From: an uncultured Desulfotignum sp. | GTDB taxonomy: Bacteria > Desulfobacterota > Desulfobacteria > Desulfobacterales > Desulfobacteraceae | DNA length: 23,014 bases | Direction of reading: 5' to 3' | Assembly (NCBI GenBank): GCA_937951975.1 | Contig: CALGAJ010000226.1 | Location: 1-23,014 of the forward strand | Part shown: positions 8,246 to 15,363 of the stretch, one piece after another | Numbering within the stretch: the first letter of the stretch is position 1 | Layout of the letters: every line of letters begins with the position of its first letter | The notes under the pieces: generated by a model | Told to the model about the DNA's origin: nothing | The model's input: only the letters and a program-made list of their open reading frames with translations | The model's database searches: none | Made by a program: the position numbers and the translations under genes

Positions 8246-8823
8246 GATAAAACACCATTGATCTGCATGACCTGCTGCATGTCTTCCCACACCGGGCGCT
8301 TCAGGGACGGATCTTTGAGCAGTTGAACCGGGTGAAACGTGGGCATTACGGAAAACCCCCGGATATTGAAAAACTTTCCCCGGATGGCTGCCACCGGCTT
8401 CTGTATGCCGGTCACAATCCGGGCGGCCGGGTCGCCCAATGCGATCACCACAACCGGCTGAATCGATTGCAGAAAAGCAAACACCTGTTCCGCATCCGGG
8501 ACATTACAGATACAGACGGTGTCTTCACCCAGTTTCATGGCTGCCAGGATTTTTTTGAGCAGGGCACCGGCTTCGCCCTTGAAAAACTGACCGGTTCCGT
8601 CCACCAGCACCACGTTGGCCGATGTTGGGCCCATGTACGCGAAACGCGTCCGGGATGCCCGGGGACGTCCCCAGGCGGCCAGAATTTTTATTGAGGATTC
8701 GGACAGGGGTATCCGGGCAATGCCCATCTGTTTCTGGTGCCGCAGATATCCGGCCAGATCATCAATGATGGCTTGAAGATCCCCGGGCGTTGCCGGAGAA
8801 GGTATGGATTCGGAAGAAGTCAT
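8242..8823 (-). CDS. Uracil-DNA-glycosylase-superfamily protein, degenerate family 4-like
   Basis: This 193-residue protein belongs to the UDG superfamily on its second half: GEAGALLKKILAAM, VVVIALGDPAARIV, PVAAIRGKFF and the motif MPTFHPVQLL (160-169), which carries the usual catalytic-site histidine H164. The first half is abnormal for family 4. The GExPGxxED loop that should precede GEAGALL is shortened to about VDGTGQFFKG (74-83). The N-terminal CxxC pair and the two later cysteines that bind the 4Fe-4S cluster are missing; the only cysteines are C104 and C106. The reading frame is intact. It may be a DNA-binding or structural relative rather than an active uracil glycosylase. It lies between coaBC (12-base gap) and xerC (4-base overlap). 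Confidence 0.8.
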   Translation of the reverse strand: MTSSESIPSPATPGDLQAIIDDLAGYLRHQKQMGIARIPLSESSIKILAAWGRPRASRTRFAYMGPTSANVVLVDGTGQFFKGEAGALLKKILAAMKLGEDTVCICNVPDAEQVFAFLQSIQPVVVIALGDPAARIVTGIQKPVAAIRGKFFNIRGFSVMPTFHPVQLLKDPSLKRPVWEDMQQVMQINGVLS

Positions 8824-8835
8824 GATGGATCGGCG

Positions 8836-10047
8836 TCAGGGCCGCTGTTCAAGCCGGGCCAGAATGATATCCAAAAGCTTTTGGGCCACGGCCGGCTTGT
8901 CCATCAGCGGGATATCGGTTTGGGGCCCGTCCTTGAAAAACACGGTCATTTCGTTGGTGTCGGCCTGGAACCCGGTGTCTTTCCCCCCCACGATATTGGC
9001 GGCAATCATGTCCAGATTTTTCTTTTTGATCTTCTTGACCGCGTTGGCAGAAAGATCATGGGTTTCCGCGGCAAATCCCACCAGAAACTGGTCCGGCCGC
9101 TTGCGTTCCCCCATGGACCGGAGGATGTCCGGATTCTGCACCAGGGTCAGGGTCATGCCGTCCTGATCGGACTGTTTCTTGATTTTCAGGGATTCCTGAC
9201 GGTCGGGCCGGAAATCCGCCACTGCCGCCACCTGGATGATGATTTCCGCATCATCCATTTTCGAGAGCATGGTATCAGCCATGTCATGGCAGGTCTGTAC
9301 GGGAATGGCTTCAACCCCCACCGGCGGATCCAGGCTCACCGGACCGGTGACCAGGGTCACGGAGGCTCCCCGCATTTCAGCGGCCCTGGCAATCGCATAT
9401 CCCATTTTGCCGGAGGAATGATTGCTCACATACCGCACCGGATCAATGGGTTCCAGGGTGGGGCCGGCCGACACCAGCACCTGTTTGCCGGCAAAATCTT
9501 TGGGTGTCAGCATGTGTTCAATACGATCGGCAATGAGCCGGGGATCGGGCAGACGGCCCGGGCCTGTGGTTTTACAGGCCAGAGACCCGGTGTCCGGGTC
9601 CAGAATATGGATCCCGTCCTGCTCCAGACTATCCAGGTTCCGCTGGACCCGGATATTTTCATACATATGGGTGTTCATGGCCGGACAGACCATGACCGGG
9701 GCGGTCACTGCCAGAAACGTGGTGGTCAATGCATCGTCAGCCAGCCCATGGGCCAGCTTGGCAATGCAGTTGGCCGTGGCCGGCGCGATCACGGCCGCAT
9801 CACACCTTGCTGCCACATCGATATGGGCCACCGACCCGTGGGAATCCTCCCACAGATCCGTGATCACGGGATTTTCCGACAGCACCTCAAACGTGGTTTT
9901 GCCCACAAACCGCAATGCGGCATCCGTCATGGCCACATCCACCTGTGCACCGGCTTTTTTCAAAATCCGGAGCAGTTCCACGGATTTGTACACAGCGATC
10001 CCGCCGGTGACACCCAGCAGAATATGTTTCCCATTTAACAGCGTCAC
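8836..10047 (-). CDS. coaBC: Bifunctional phosphopantothenoylcysteine decarboxylase / phosphopantothenate-cysteine ligase
   Basis: CoaBC carries out two consecutive steps of coenzyme A synthesis. It is 403 residues long. The N-terminal flavoprotein decarboxylase (CoaC, about 1-180) has H75 (SVAHID), PAMNTHMY (122-129) and the active cysteine C158 in GSLACKTTGPGRL, where a lysine replaces the usual glycine after the cysteine. The C-terminal ligase (CoaB, about 186-403) has SAGPTLEPIDPVRY (193-206), SNHSSGKMGYAIA (208-220), AAVADFRP, and KIKK (288-291) with the lysine needed for CTP-dependent activation. Translation starts at GTG, whose last bases form the stop of the upstream lipoprotein (GTGA overlap). 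Confidence 0.97.
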   Translation of the reverse strand: MTLLNGKHILLGVTGGIAVYKSVELLRILKKAGAQVDVAMTDAALRFVGKTTFEVLSENPVITDLWEDSHGSVAHIDVAARCDAAVIAPATANCIAKLAHGLADDALTTTFLAVTAPVMVCPAMNTHMYENIRVQRNLDSLEQDGIHILDPDTGSLACKTTGPGRLPDPRLIADRIEHMLTPKDFAGKQVLVSAGPTLEPIDPVRYVSNHSSGKMGYAIARAAEMRGASVTLVTGPVSLDPPVGVEAIPVQTCHDMADTMLSKMDDAEIIIQVAAVADFRPDRQESLKIKKQSDQDGMTLTLVQNPDILRSMGERKRPDQFLVGFAAETHDLSANAVKKIKKKNLDMIAANIVGGKDTGFQADTNEMTVFFKDGPQTDIPLMDKPAVAQKLLDIILARLEQRP

Positions 10048-10580
10048 TGGGTCAGATCCGACTCACGCAGGGTATCGGTATTCTCCGGCAGACGACCTTG
10101 ATTCACCCGGGCCGCCACCCCGACTTCCACATAGGTGTAAACCGGCTCGTTTTTAATGGAAATCACCGCGGATTTTACCGGTTTTTCAAACACCAGAATC
10201 GCCATGTTGGGTGAAGCGATCTGGCTGACAATGGCCCAGTTGTCCTTGACCATGTTGTTGTTGAAAAAATTGATCAAAGAGCGGCGATCCACCCGTCCTC
10301 TGAGCATCAGGATACCGGACGTGAATCCCGGGGTGGACACGATCATGCTTTTATCCTGGAGCACGGACAGCTCCACCGGAATCAGCACATCTTCAAAATC
10401 ATAATACACCGCATTCGTTTTTTGGGATTGTGCTGCCGGTTCGGACACGGAAGGTGCGGCCGCTGCCGCAGTCTGGGATTCAGCCGTCCGGGTTCGGGAA
10501 AATATATCGGTACATCCTGCCAACCCTGCAATACATCCCAATACCGCTACAATAAATACCATTTTGAGTGTCTGTCTCAT
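10044..10580 (-). CDS. Conserved lipoprotein of unknown function
   Basis: This 178-residue protein has a signal peptide ending in a textbook lipobox, LAGC (20-23), with Thr at +2, which favours the outer membrane if Lol sorting applies. An Ala/Ser-rich linker (about 32-55) follows. The compact domain at about 58-155 has the pattern VLIPVEL, STPGFTSGILMLRGRV, SLINFFNNNM, NWAIVSQ and AILVFEKP. I have the impression of similar lipoproteins in other deltaproteobacteria but cannot name the family. The ATG at 10580 has GAGG six bases upstream. An in-frame ATG at 10607 lies at the predicted transcription start, so I rejected it. The gene is coupled to coaBC by a four-base overlap. Confidence 0.85.
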   Translation of the reverse strand: MRQTLKMVFIVAVLGCIAGLAGCTDIFSRTRTAESQTAAAAAPSVSEPAAQSQKTNAVYYDFEDVLIPVELSVLQDKSMIVSTPGFTSGILMLRGRVDRRSLINFFNNNMVKDNWAIVSQIASPNMAILVFEKPVKSAVISIKNEPVYTYVEVGVAARVNQGRLPENTDTLRESDLTQ

Positions 10581-10612
10581 TGGATCCTCTCTTTTTCTTT
10601 TAAACATATTCC

Positions 10613-10641
10613 TTTCTAAAACGGAACAGGATGAAAGTCAA
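10613..10641 (-). promoter_or_regulatory. Candidate sigma-70 promoter for the lipoprotein-coaBC-xerC-hslVU-arg run
   Basis: On the minus strand, TTGACT (10636-10641) and TAGAAA (10613-10618) are separated by 17 bases. They lie in the 69-base gap after the pilX-like gene. Transcription would start near 10606, leaving about 26 bases before the lipoprotein ATG at 10580. It would give the housekeeping genes a supply of message independent of the pilin genes. It is a prediction from consensus match only. Confidence 0.4.
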
Positions 10642-10649
10642 TGGGTCGC

Positions 10650-11693
10650 CTAATACTGGCGCCAGCTGCCGGGGACGGGATTGACATTTACGACGGCACC
10701 GCCGAAATTGTTGAATGCATCCACATATTCCTGGACCAATTGTATATCGCCATGGTTACCGGCCGGTTGAACCCCGCCAGATCCACAGATCAGCTGACCC
10801 ATAATGGGTTGCTCACTTGCTTTTCCCGCCCCTTTGATCTCGGTAATATCTGAGGTGTTGGGGGCATAGACCACGCCGATGACTCTGGCAGATCCGGTTA
10901 TGCTCACCTCCCCTTTCACAAAAAAAATCCCGTACACATGGGTATTGCCCGAAAGATTCAAATTTCCATCAACATAAATGACATAAGGGGTGGGAGGAGT
11001 GGTTGACGGATCTTTCCAGAAACTGGTCAGGCCCTGCCCATCTGTCAGATCACCGTGAATTGTAATATCAGCGAACATCTTTAACGCGGCCTGGTTCACG
11101 TCAGGAAGGTATTGTTCAGTGAGCACCATATCATCCGTATTTTTTACCCCGTCATTGTCATACCCGTTTATGACATGGGTTCCTTTTGCGTGATTCTTGC
11201 CTGATGACACCACGGCGGAAGAAGGGGAGTTCGCTTTAAAGTCCGGGTCAGGTGAAAAACGGATGATCGATTCCACGGTCTGGCGGGAATCCTGAAACTC
11301 CCCTTTGGAAATCAATCTGATATGCCCGCCGGGAAGCGTGGCATCTGTACTGGTATCAAATATGTTCACCGTATATCCGGCCGTGATATTGCCGATAATC
11401 ATATCTCCGGTCTCGACACCGGTTGCCCCTTCTCCCCGCCAGGCCATATCGTTTTTCAGTTCTGCAACGGCCTTCTGCAACCCGGCCTCAGCCACGAAAA
11501 ATGCCTGGGACTGTTTCCGGTAGTTGCCGGCAATGGTCTGGTTGGTGGCGGACACCATCAAAGCGGCCGTACCTAAAGCAGATAACACCGCCAGGCTCAG
11601 CAGGCAGATGATCAGGGCGGAACCTTTCTGACTGCTCAACAAACACCGGGTTTTGAAAAAAACACCTGTGGGTCTGATCTTGTCACTATTCAT
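10650..11693 (-). CDS. PilX-like type IV pilus minor pilin / assembly protein
   Basis: This 347-residue protein has QKGSALIICLLSLAVLSALG (22-41), a hydrophobic N-terminal helix of the PilX type, followed by SQAFFVAEAGLQKAVAELK, the motif typical of PilX N-terminal domains. PilX-type proteins join PilV, PilW and FimU/FimT in the pilus tip-priming complex. The C-terminal half is not a standard PilX: residues about 238-302 (VIYVDGNLNLSG, VYGIFFVKGEVSITG, ARVIGVVYAPN) show short repeated strands ending in small turns, as in beta-solenoid or bactofilin-like folds. The ATG at 11693 is two bases after the pilW-like stop, so the two are closely coupled. Its ribosome site is weak. Confidence 0.82.
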   Translation of the reverse strand: MNSDKIRPTGVFFKTRCLLSSQKGSALIICLLSLAVLSALGTAALMVSATNQTIAGNYRKQSQAFFVAEAGLQKAVAELKNDMAWRGEGATGVETGDMIIGNITAGYTVNIFDTSTDATLPGGHIRLISKGEFQDSRQTVESIIRFSPDPDFKANSPSSAVVSSGKNHAKGTHVINGYDNDGVKNTDDMVLTEQYLPDVNQAALKMFADITIHGDLTDGQGLTSFWKDPSTTPPTPYVIYVDGNLNLSGNTHVYGIFFVKGEVSITGSARVIGVVYAPNTSDITEIKGAGKASEQPIMGQLICGSGGVQPAGNHGDIQLVQEYVDAFNNFGGAVVNVNPVPGSWRQY

Positions 11694-11695
11694 TG

Positions 11696-14272
11696 TCAGG
11701 ATCCATCCGATAAGGTCCAGGAACATGTCGTTTCTTGGTCGTCTTTCTTTACCGTGACAGTGACCGTGCCTGAACGAAATTTGTTTTGCGATTTGATAGA
11801 AATATCTTTAATAATGACTTCTTTGCCATCTGTATCTTTTGTAGTAGGTTCTACACCGTCATCTGTTGTCATTGTACAGGGAGAGGGGATATCTCCCCCG
11901 TAATATCCGAACTCACTAGTCGGTACCAGCTCATAAAAGTTGGGGCCAACGGCAATATCCGATTTGAGTGCAGCGCCGGAAATCGGTTTGTCATCTTCAG
12001 TGCTTTCTATCGATTCACCTGCATCATACACATAAGCAAGAAGATACGCGTATTCATCTGCAGCACCGCATCCAAAAAGCTTACACCGCAAATTTTTAAC
12101 AATCACATCGGCATTTGATACTGTTACAGTAACAGATTTCTGCGTATAACACCCGTTACTGTCATACGCACCAATGGTAATGGTATGGTCTTTCTCCGCT
12201 TCACCTCTGGTGTTCCAGTCATAGGACCATGGGTCTGTTGGGTCTGTTGGGTCTGTGCCGCTCACATCGACCCATTCAGTGTCGTCGATTTTCAGCCGGA
12301 CTTTGGTAATAGTCCGGTCATTTAATGCGGCAGTGGCTGTTCCGCTGATTTTCTCCGTTCCTGAAACCGAATCATTTTCAGAAGGAGACGTAATGGCAAT
12401 CTCGGGTAATGTGTCTATGCATATGGAAGAAAAACTCAGTTTTTCACTTTTATGACCACAAGTATCTGTGGCAAGCACATAATATTCACGAATGTCTTGA
12501 GAGGCAGTTTCTCTGGACCAGGTAGCGGTCCCTCGATTCAGGGTATCCAGCAAAACGTCAGCTGCGTCGTACACCTCATACCCGGTAATATAATTCAAAC
12601 TATTCGAATCTGTCACATCAACATTGAAATCATCCGTGGACAGGGTCCAGGAAAGCTTATCAATGGCGCCATCGATTTCAAAGACAGGCCCTGTGGGAGG
12701 AGCCGGTGGGGTTGGCCCGGCTGTCACTTCAGTGGACCAGCCGCTGGGGGAGCAATAATCTTCTGCCCGGATACGGTAAGCATAGGTTTGACAGTCAATT
12801 TCTTCAATGGCAGCAGGTGTGCCAAAGTCAATATCTGTATAAGTATCCAGCTCTTTGGAAATAATTGAATCACTGATCTGCTCATAATTGATGTCGGAAT
12901 CTGACTCCAGTTTTCTTTCAATATTATACCCTTGTAAATCACATTCCGTATTTTTATTCCAGGAGAGCACCACTTTTCTTTCCACGCCATTGATATTTTC
13001 CGCAGGAAACGAAGTGATCCAAGTGGGGTCCGCCGGTGAAGATACATCAGGAATCGTCTCTAGATCGGATTTCGCTCCGGTTCCGGCACTGTTCACTGCA
13101 GCCACTGCAATATAATAGGTGCAGGCATTCAGCCCGGTTACATCCAGAGTATACGCGGTCACATTGCCCACATCCACGCTGCCGTCATAAAAACCATTGG
13201 AACTGGTACTATAAAACACTTTATAGCCCGTGACGCCACACCCTTCTTTCGGATCGGGGACTTCACTCCATTCAATGTCTATTGCACAGGGACGGGTCTC
13301 ATCCAGACCGGCCAAAGACACGGTGGCGGGTGCGTCCGGAAGCGGGCAGTCGGTTCCGACATCCACAGTGTCAGCATTTCGAGCTTTTACCATAGCATTG
13401 GCAGTATAGGTTCGATATCCGCCGTTGCTCTGAAATTTATGATCCGGACGGTCAGTTCTGGAAGACAGAGAAACTTCAATTTTACCCGAACCCAGGTGAC
13501 GGATCTGCATGTCCGTGATGTTTTCCGCCACCGGCTGAAACCCCCCGTCGTTCGCCTTTCTTTTCAAAACCGGGTGGCCGGGATCATGCCGTTCAAATTC
13601 AGGATCGTTGTCATCATTGAAGACGGTGTAACTGACCGTATAAATTTCTCCAATGGGAGTGCCGGCGGCATAGTTTTGGACAATTCCCTGATAGCCGGAA
13701 GTATCACCCGGATTGGTGTCAATGGTCAGAATGTTATCTGAGATAGCCCTGATAGTCGCATATTCAGAAGTACTTCCAATATGAATCAAGTCGCCGACCT
13801 TGTACTGGTCATCTGTATCTGAATTGCTCAGGGCCAGGGAGATCTCAGTTGCTCCGGCAGAGACATCTGAGAAAATTGTGGTTGGGTTCTTGTTTGTAGG
13901 CAAAACCGCCAAAAATGTAATCACATCCGGATCAGAGCCGGACCCTTCGGAAATTTTTGGATTTGCATCCAGATTGACAGCGACCGGATATGTGGGAATA
14001 AATGAGGACGGCACAAAATCGGACAGATTGTTGATCAGGTCATCCCCCATGGCATGATATCCGGCCATGCGCAGATCCCGCCGGATCATGTCCATAGCGG
14101 CCCGGGCATTCTGCTCCATTTCGATTACCTGGTCCTGGACCGTGTAGGCATGATGCTGACCGATAAAAAACCGGTAAATCGCCGTAACCAGAATACTTGT
14201 TATTGCCAGAGCCACAAGGATCTCAACCAAAGTGAATCCGGAAGGCGCTCTTTTCCTCAAGTGTTTTTGCAT
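11696..14272 (-). CDS. Giant PilW-like minor pilin with C-terminal FN3 and Ig-like domains
   Basis: The product has 858 residues, against roughly 250-350 for ordinary PilW. The class III prepilin signal APSG|FTLVEILVALAI is cut after Gly12, with Glu17 at the +5 position, and PilW-like body sequence runs to about 310. Three fibronectin-III-like domains follow (about 313-405, 412-518, 522-614). They share xxGYxV/I on one strand and xYxxxAxD/N on another. Next come an Ig-like domain (about 621-719, starting LPEIAITSPSENDSVSGT) and a Cys-containing end (720-858). Fourteen cysteines lie after residue 300 and none before. GGAGG seven bases before the ATG at 14272 sets the start; an upstream ATG at 14308 lacks this. 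I infer an adhesive or spacer module displayed at the pilus tip. Confidence 0.85.
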   Translation of the reverse strand: MQKHLRKRAPSGFTLVEILVALAITSILVTAIYRFFIGQHHAYTVQDQVIEMEQNARAAMDMIRRDLRMAGYHAMGDDLINNLSDFVPSSFIPTYPVAVNLDANPKISEGSGSDPDVITFLAVLPTNKNPTTIFSDVSAGATEISLALSNSDTDDQYKVGDLIHIGSTSEYATIRAISDNILTIDTNPGDTSGYQGIVQNYAAGTPIGEIYTVSYTVFNDDNDPEFERHDPGHPVLKRKANDGGFQPVAENITDMQIRHLGSGKIEVSLSSRTDRPDHKFQSNGGYRTYTANAMVKARNADTVDVGTDCPLPDAPATVSLAGLDETRPCAIDIEWSEVPDPKEGCGVTGYKVFYSTSSNGFYDGSVDVGNVTAYTLDVTGLNACTYYIAVAAVNSAGTGAKSDLETIPDVSSPADPTWITSFPAENINGVERKVVLSWNKNTECDLQGYNIERKLESDSDINYEQISDSIISKELDTYTDIDFGTPAAIEEIDCQTYAYRIRAEDYCSPSGWSTEVTAGPTPPAPPTGPVFEIDGAIDKLSWTLSTDDFNVDVTDSNSLNYITGYEVYDAADVLLDTLNRGTATWSRETASQDIREYYVLATDTCGHKSEKLSFSSICIDTLPEIAITSPSENDSVSGTEKISGTATAALNDRTITKVRLKIDDTEWVDVSGTDPTDPTDPWSYDWNTRGEAEKDHTITIGAYDSNGCYTQKSVTVTVSNADVIVKNLRCKLFGCGAADEYAYLLAYVYDAGESIESTEDDKPISGAALKSDIAVGPNFYELVPTSEFGYYGGDIPSPCTMTTDDGVEPTTKDTDGKEVIIKDISIKSQNKFRSGTVTVTVKKDDQETTCSWTLSDGS
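12231..12257 (+). repeat. Three tandem copies of a 9-base unit inside the pilW-like gene
   Basis: GGGTCTGTT occurs at 12231-12239 and 12240-12248, and GGGTCTGTG at 12249-12257. On the coding strand this gives the repeated TDP tripeptides in GTDPTDPTDPW, within a loop of the Ig-like domain. The unit is a multiple of three, so gain or loss of copies would keep the frame. Confidence 0.9.
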
Positions 14273-14304
14273 ATCCGGGCCTCCGACAGGCAAACAGGTT
14301 CTAT

Positions 14305-14685
14305 TCATTGGGCAATGATGGTCTTCATGACCACTTGACGCGGTTCAGGATCCGGCCAGGAGACGATTACTTCTACGGTCTTATAATCCGGAGCCGTACT
14401 GGTTGTCACGGTGACACTGCGGTCAAAAATCCCGCCCCCGGCTTCCTCTTGTGAATCCAGATCTGTTTCACTGCCGGCATCAATATCCTCATATGCCCCC
14501 GCCTTTAATTCATCCAGCTTGTTCTGAGCCAGATGAACCGCTGTGGTCAAATTTTTGCTCATGTAATTGCTTTTGATGGTCATGGTGGTCATACCGATGA
14601 TGGCCAGCAGTCCAATGGAAAAGATGGCCAGTGCAAACAGCACTTCCACCAGGGTAAATCCATTCTGGCAAGTATTTTTTGTCAT
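14305..14685 (-). CDS. PilV-like type IV pilus minor pilin
   Basis: A 126-residue pseudopilin. The prepilin peptidase site is CQNG|FTLVEVLFALAIFSIGLLAI, cut after Gly9, with Glu14 at +5. The following HLAQNKLDELKAG helix is typical of PilV/GspI-type proteins. A short Glu/Asp-rich loop (about 65-80) and a final beta-strand pair (KTVEVIVSWPDP) complete a small pilin fold. It starts 12 bases after the fimT-like stop and ends 32 bases before the pilW-like start. PilV helps prime pilus assembly at the inner membrane and sits near the tip. Confidence 0.88.
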   Translation of the reverse strand: MTKNTCQNGFTLVEVLFALAIFSIGLLAIIGMTTMTIKSNYMSKNLTTAVHLAQNKLDELKAGAYEDIDAGSETDLDSQEEAGGGIFDRSVTVTTSTAPDYKTVEVIVSWPDPEPRQVVMKTIIAQ

Positions 14686-14697
14686 TGATCCGCTGCT

Positions 14698-15186
14698 CTA
14701 TTCATTTATTATTGTTCCTTTTTTAATCCGGCCTCCAAGGGAAGTTGTTATCTCCAAATATTGACCTTCTGAATTTTGCAGTTTGATCGTCGTATTGGTC
14801 ATGGTGCCGGTCGGCTGGCATGTCAATGAATCAGGAGAAAGGACAACAATTCCATTTTCTTCAAGGCTGGTCTCTTGTTTATCAAGCAACCATTCATCCG
14901 GTCCAACCGATTGATCGTTTTGCATTACTTCGTACTTTCCAGTTCCAGGAGAAAAAACAATTTTAAATTTTTCATTCAGCGATGCGGCCCGGCCCCTGGC
15001 ATAGTTGAGATCGGTCATGACCTGCCGGGCCGCGGAATGAAGCCGGAACGTGGGCAGGTATGCAAGGATATTGGGAAAAGCAATGCCCGTCAGAATGCCG
15101 ATCAGGGCCATGACGACCATCAACTCCACCAGGGTGAATCCGCTCTTGGGGTTCTCCCGTAGTGTTGCGGCCCTCATTCCGGGCAT
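14698..15186 (-). CDS. FimT/GspH-like pseudopilin
   Basis: From the ATG at 15186 it has 162 residues. The prepilin site is PKSG|FTLVELMVVMALIG, cut after Gly16, with Glu21 at +5, followed by LPTFRLHSAARQVMTDLNYARGRAA, which is characteristic of the GspH/FimT family. AAGGAG lies nine bases before the ATG and selects it over the in-frame ATG at 15177 (18 bases away) and a longer frame to 15267. It is first in the minor-pilin cluster fimT-pilV-pilW-pilX. The sequence cannot distinguish a type IV pilus from a type II secretion pseudopilus, but the PilW and PilX partners favour pili. Confidence 0.88.
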   Translation of the reverse strand: MPGMRAATLRENPKSGFTLVELMVVMALIGILTGIAFPNILAYLPTFRLHSAARQVMTDLNYARGRAASLNEKFKIVFSPGTGKYEVMQNDQSVGPDEWLLDKQETSLEENGIVVLSPDSLTCQPTGTMTNTTIKLQNSEGQYLEITTSLGGRIKKGTIINE

Positions 15187-15246
15187 AGGCGTTTTCTCCT
15201 TTATTAAATTAACTTTAGGAATGGATTGTAACAAAAGTACCTTACG

Positions 15247-15257
15247 AAAAAAAAAAA
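15247..15257 (+). repeat. Run of 11 A in the intergenic region
   Basis: An uninterrupted A11 tract lies in the 280-base divergent gap between the fimT-like gene and the cold-shock gene. It would be U11 in a fimT-direction transcript that started upstream of it. Such tracts bend DNA and can change length by slippage. No other clear signal for the fimT-like gene is visible around it. Confidence 0.85.
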
Positions 15258-15310
15258 CAAAAATCAATAATCAAGCAATGGTAATTTTGTTTGGATCACG
15301 CAAACAACGC

Positions 15311-15338
15311 TTGACTTTTATAGACAGACTACTATAAT
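15311..15338 (+). promoter_or_regulatory. Strong sigma-70-type promoter of the cold-shock gene
   Basis: TTGACT (15311-15316) and a perfect TATAAT (15333-15338) are separated by 16 bases. This is the best promoter match in the window. Transcription would begin near 15345, giving a leader of about 122 bases before the ATG at 15467. Confidence 0.75.
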
Positions 15339-15345
15339 TGTCGAA

Positions 15346-15363
15346 TCAGCATTAAAATGCTGA
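15346..15363 (+). promoter_or_regulatory. Perfect inverted repeat at the predicted 5' end of the cold-shock mRNA
   Basis: TCAGCATT-AA-AATGCTGA is an 18-base near-perfect palindrome. As RNA it can form a six-base-pair stem with a six-base A/U loop. As DNA it could be an operator for a dimeric protein just downstream of the start point. No T-run follows closely, so it is not a normal terminator. Confidence 0.55.

Noticed and set aside
8246..8290. Longer xerC starting at 8290
   Set aside because: The added residues overlap the upstream gene and look unlike XerC. The ATGATG at 8245 forms a normal four-base overlap and a normal N-terminus.
8737..10038. A 433-codon open frame on the plus strand opposite coaBC
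   Set aside because: It is antisense to a gene with unmistakable catalytic motifs, has His/Gly/Arg-rich low-complexity composition and no recognisable motif. GC-rich codon use on one strand commonly leaves the other strand open.
15232..15246. Sigma-54-like promoter for the pilin genes: minus strand GGTAC-N5-TTAC
   Set aside because: The GG at -24 is present with the correct 10-base spacing, but the essential -12 GC is AC. With one invariant base missing and no enhancer site visible, it is not reliable.
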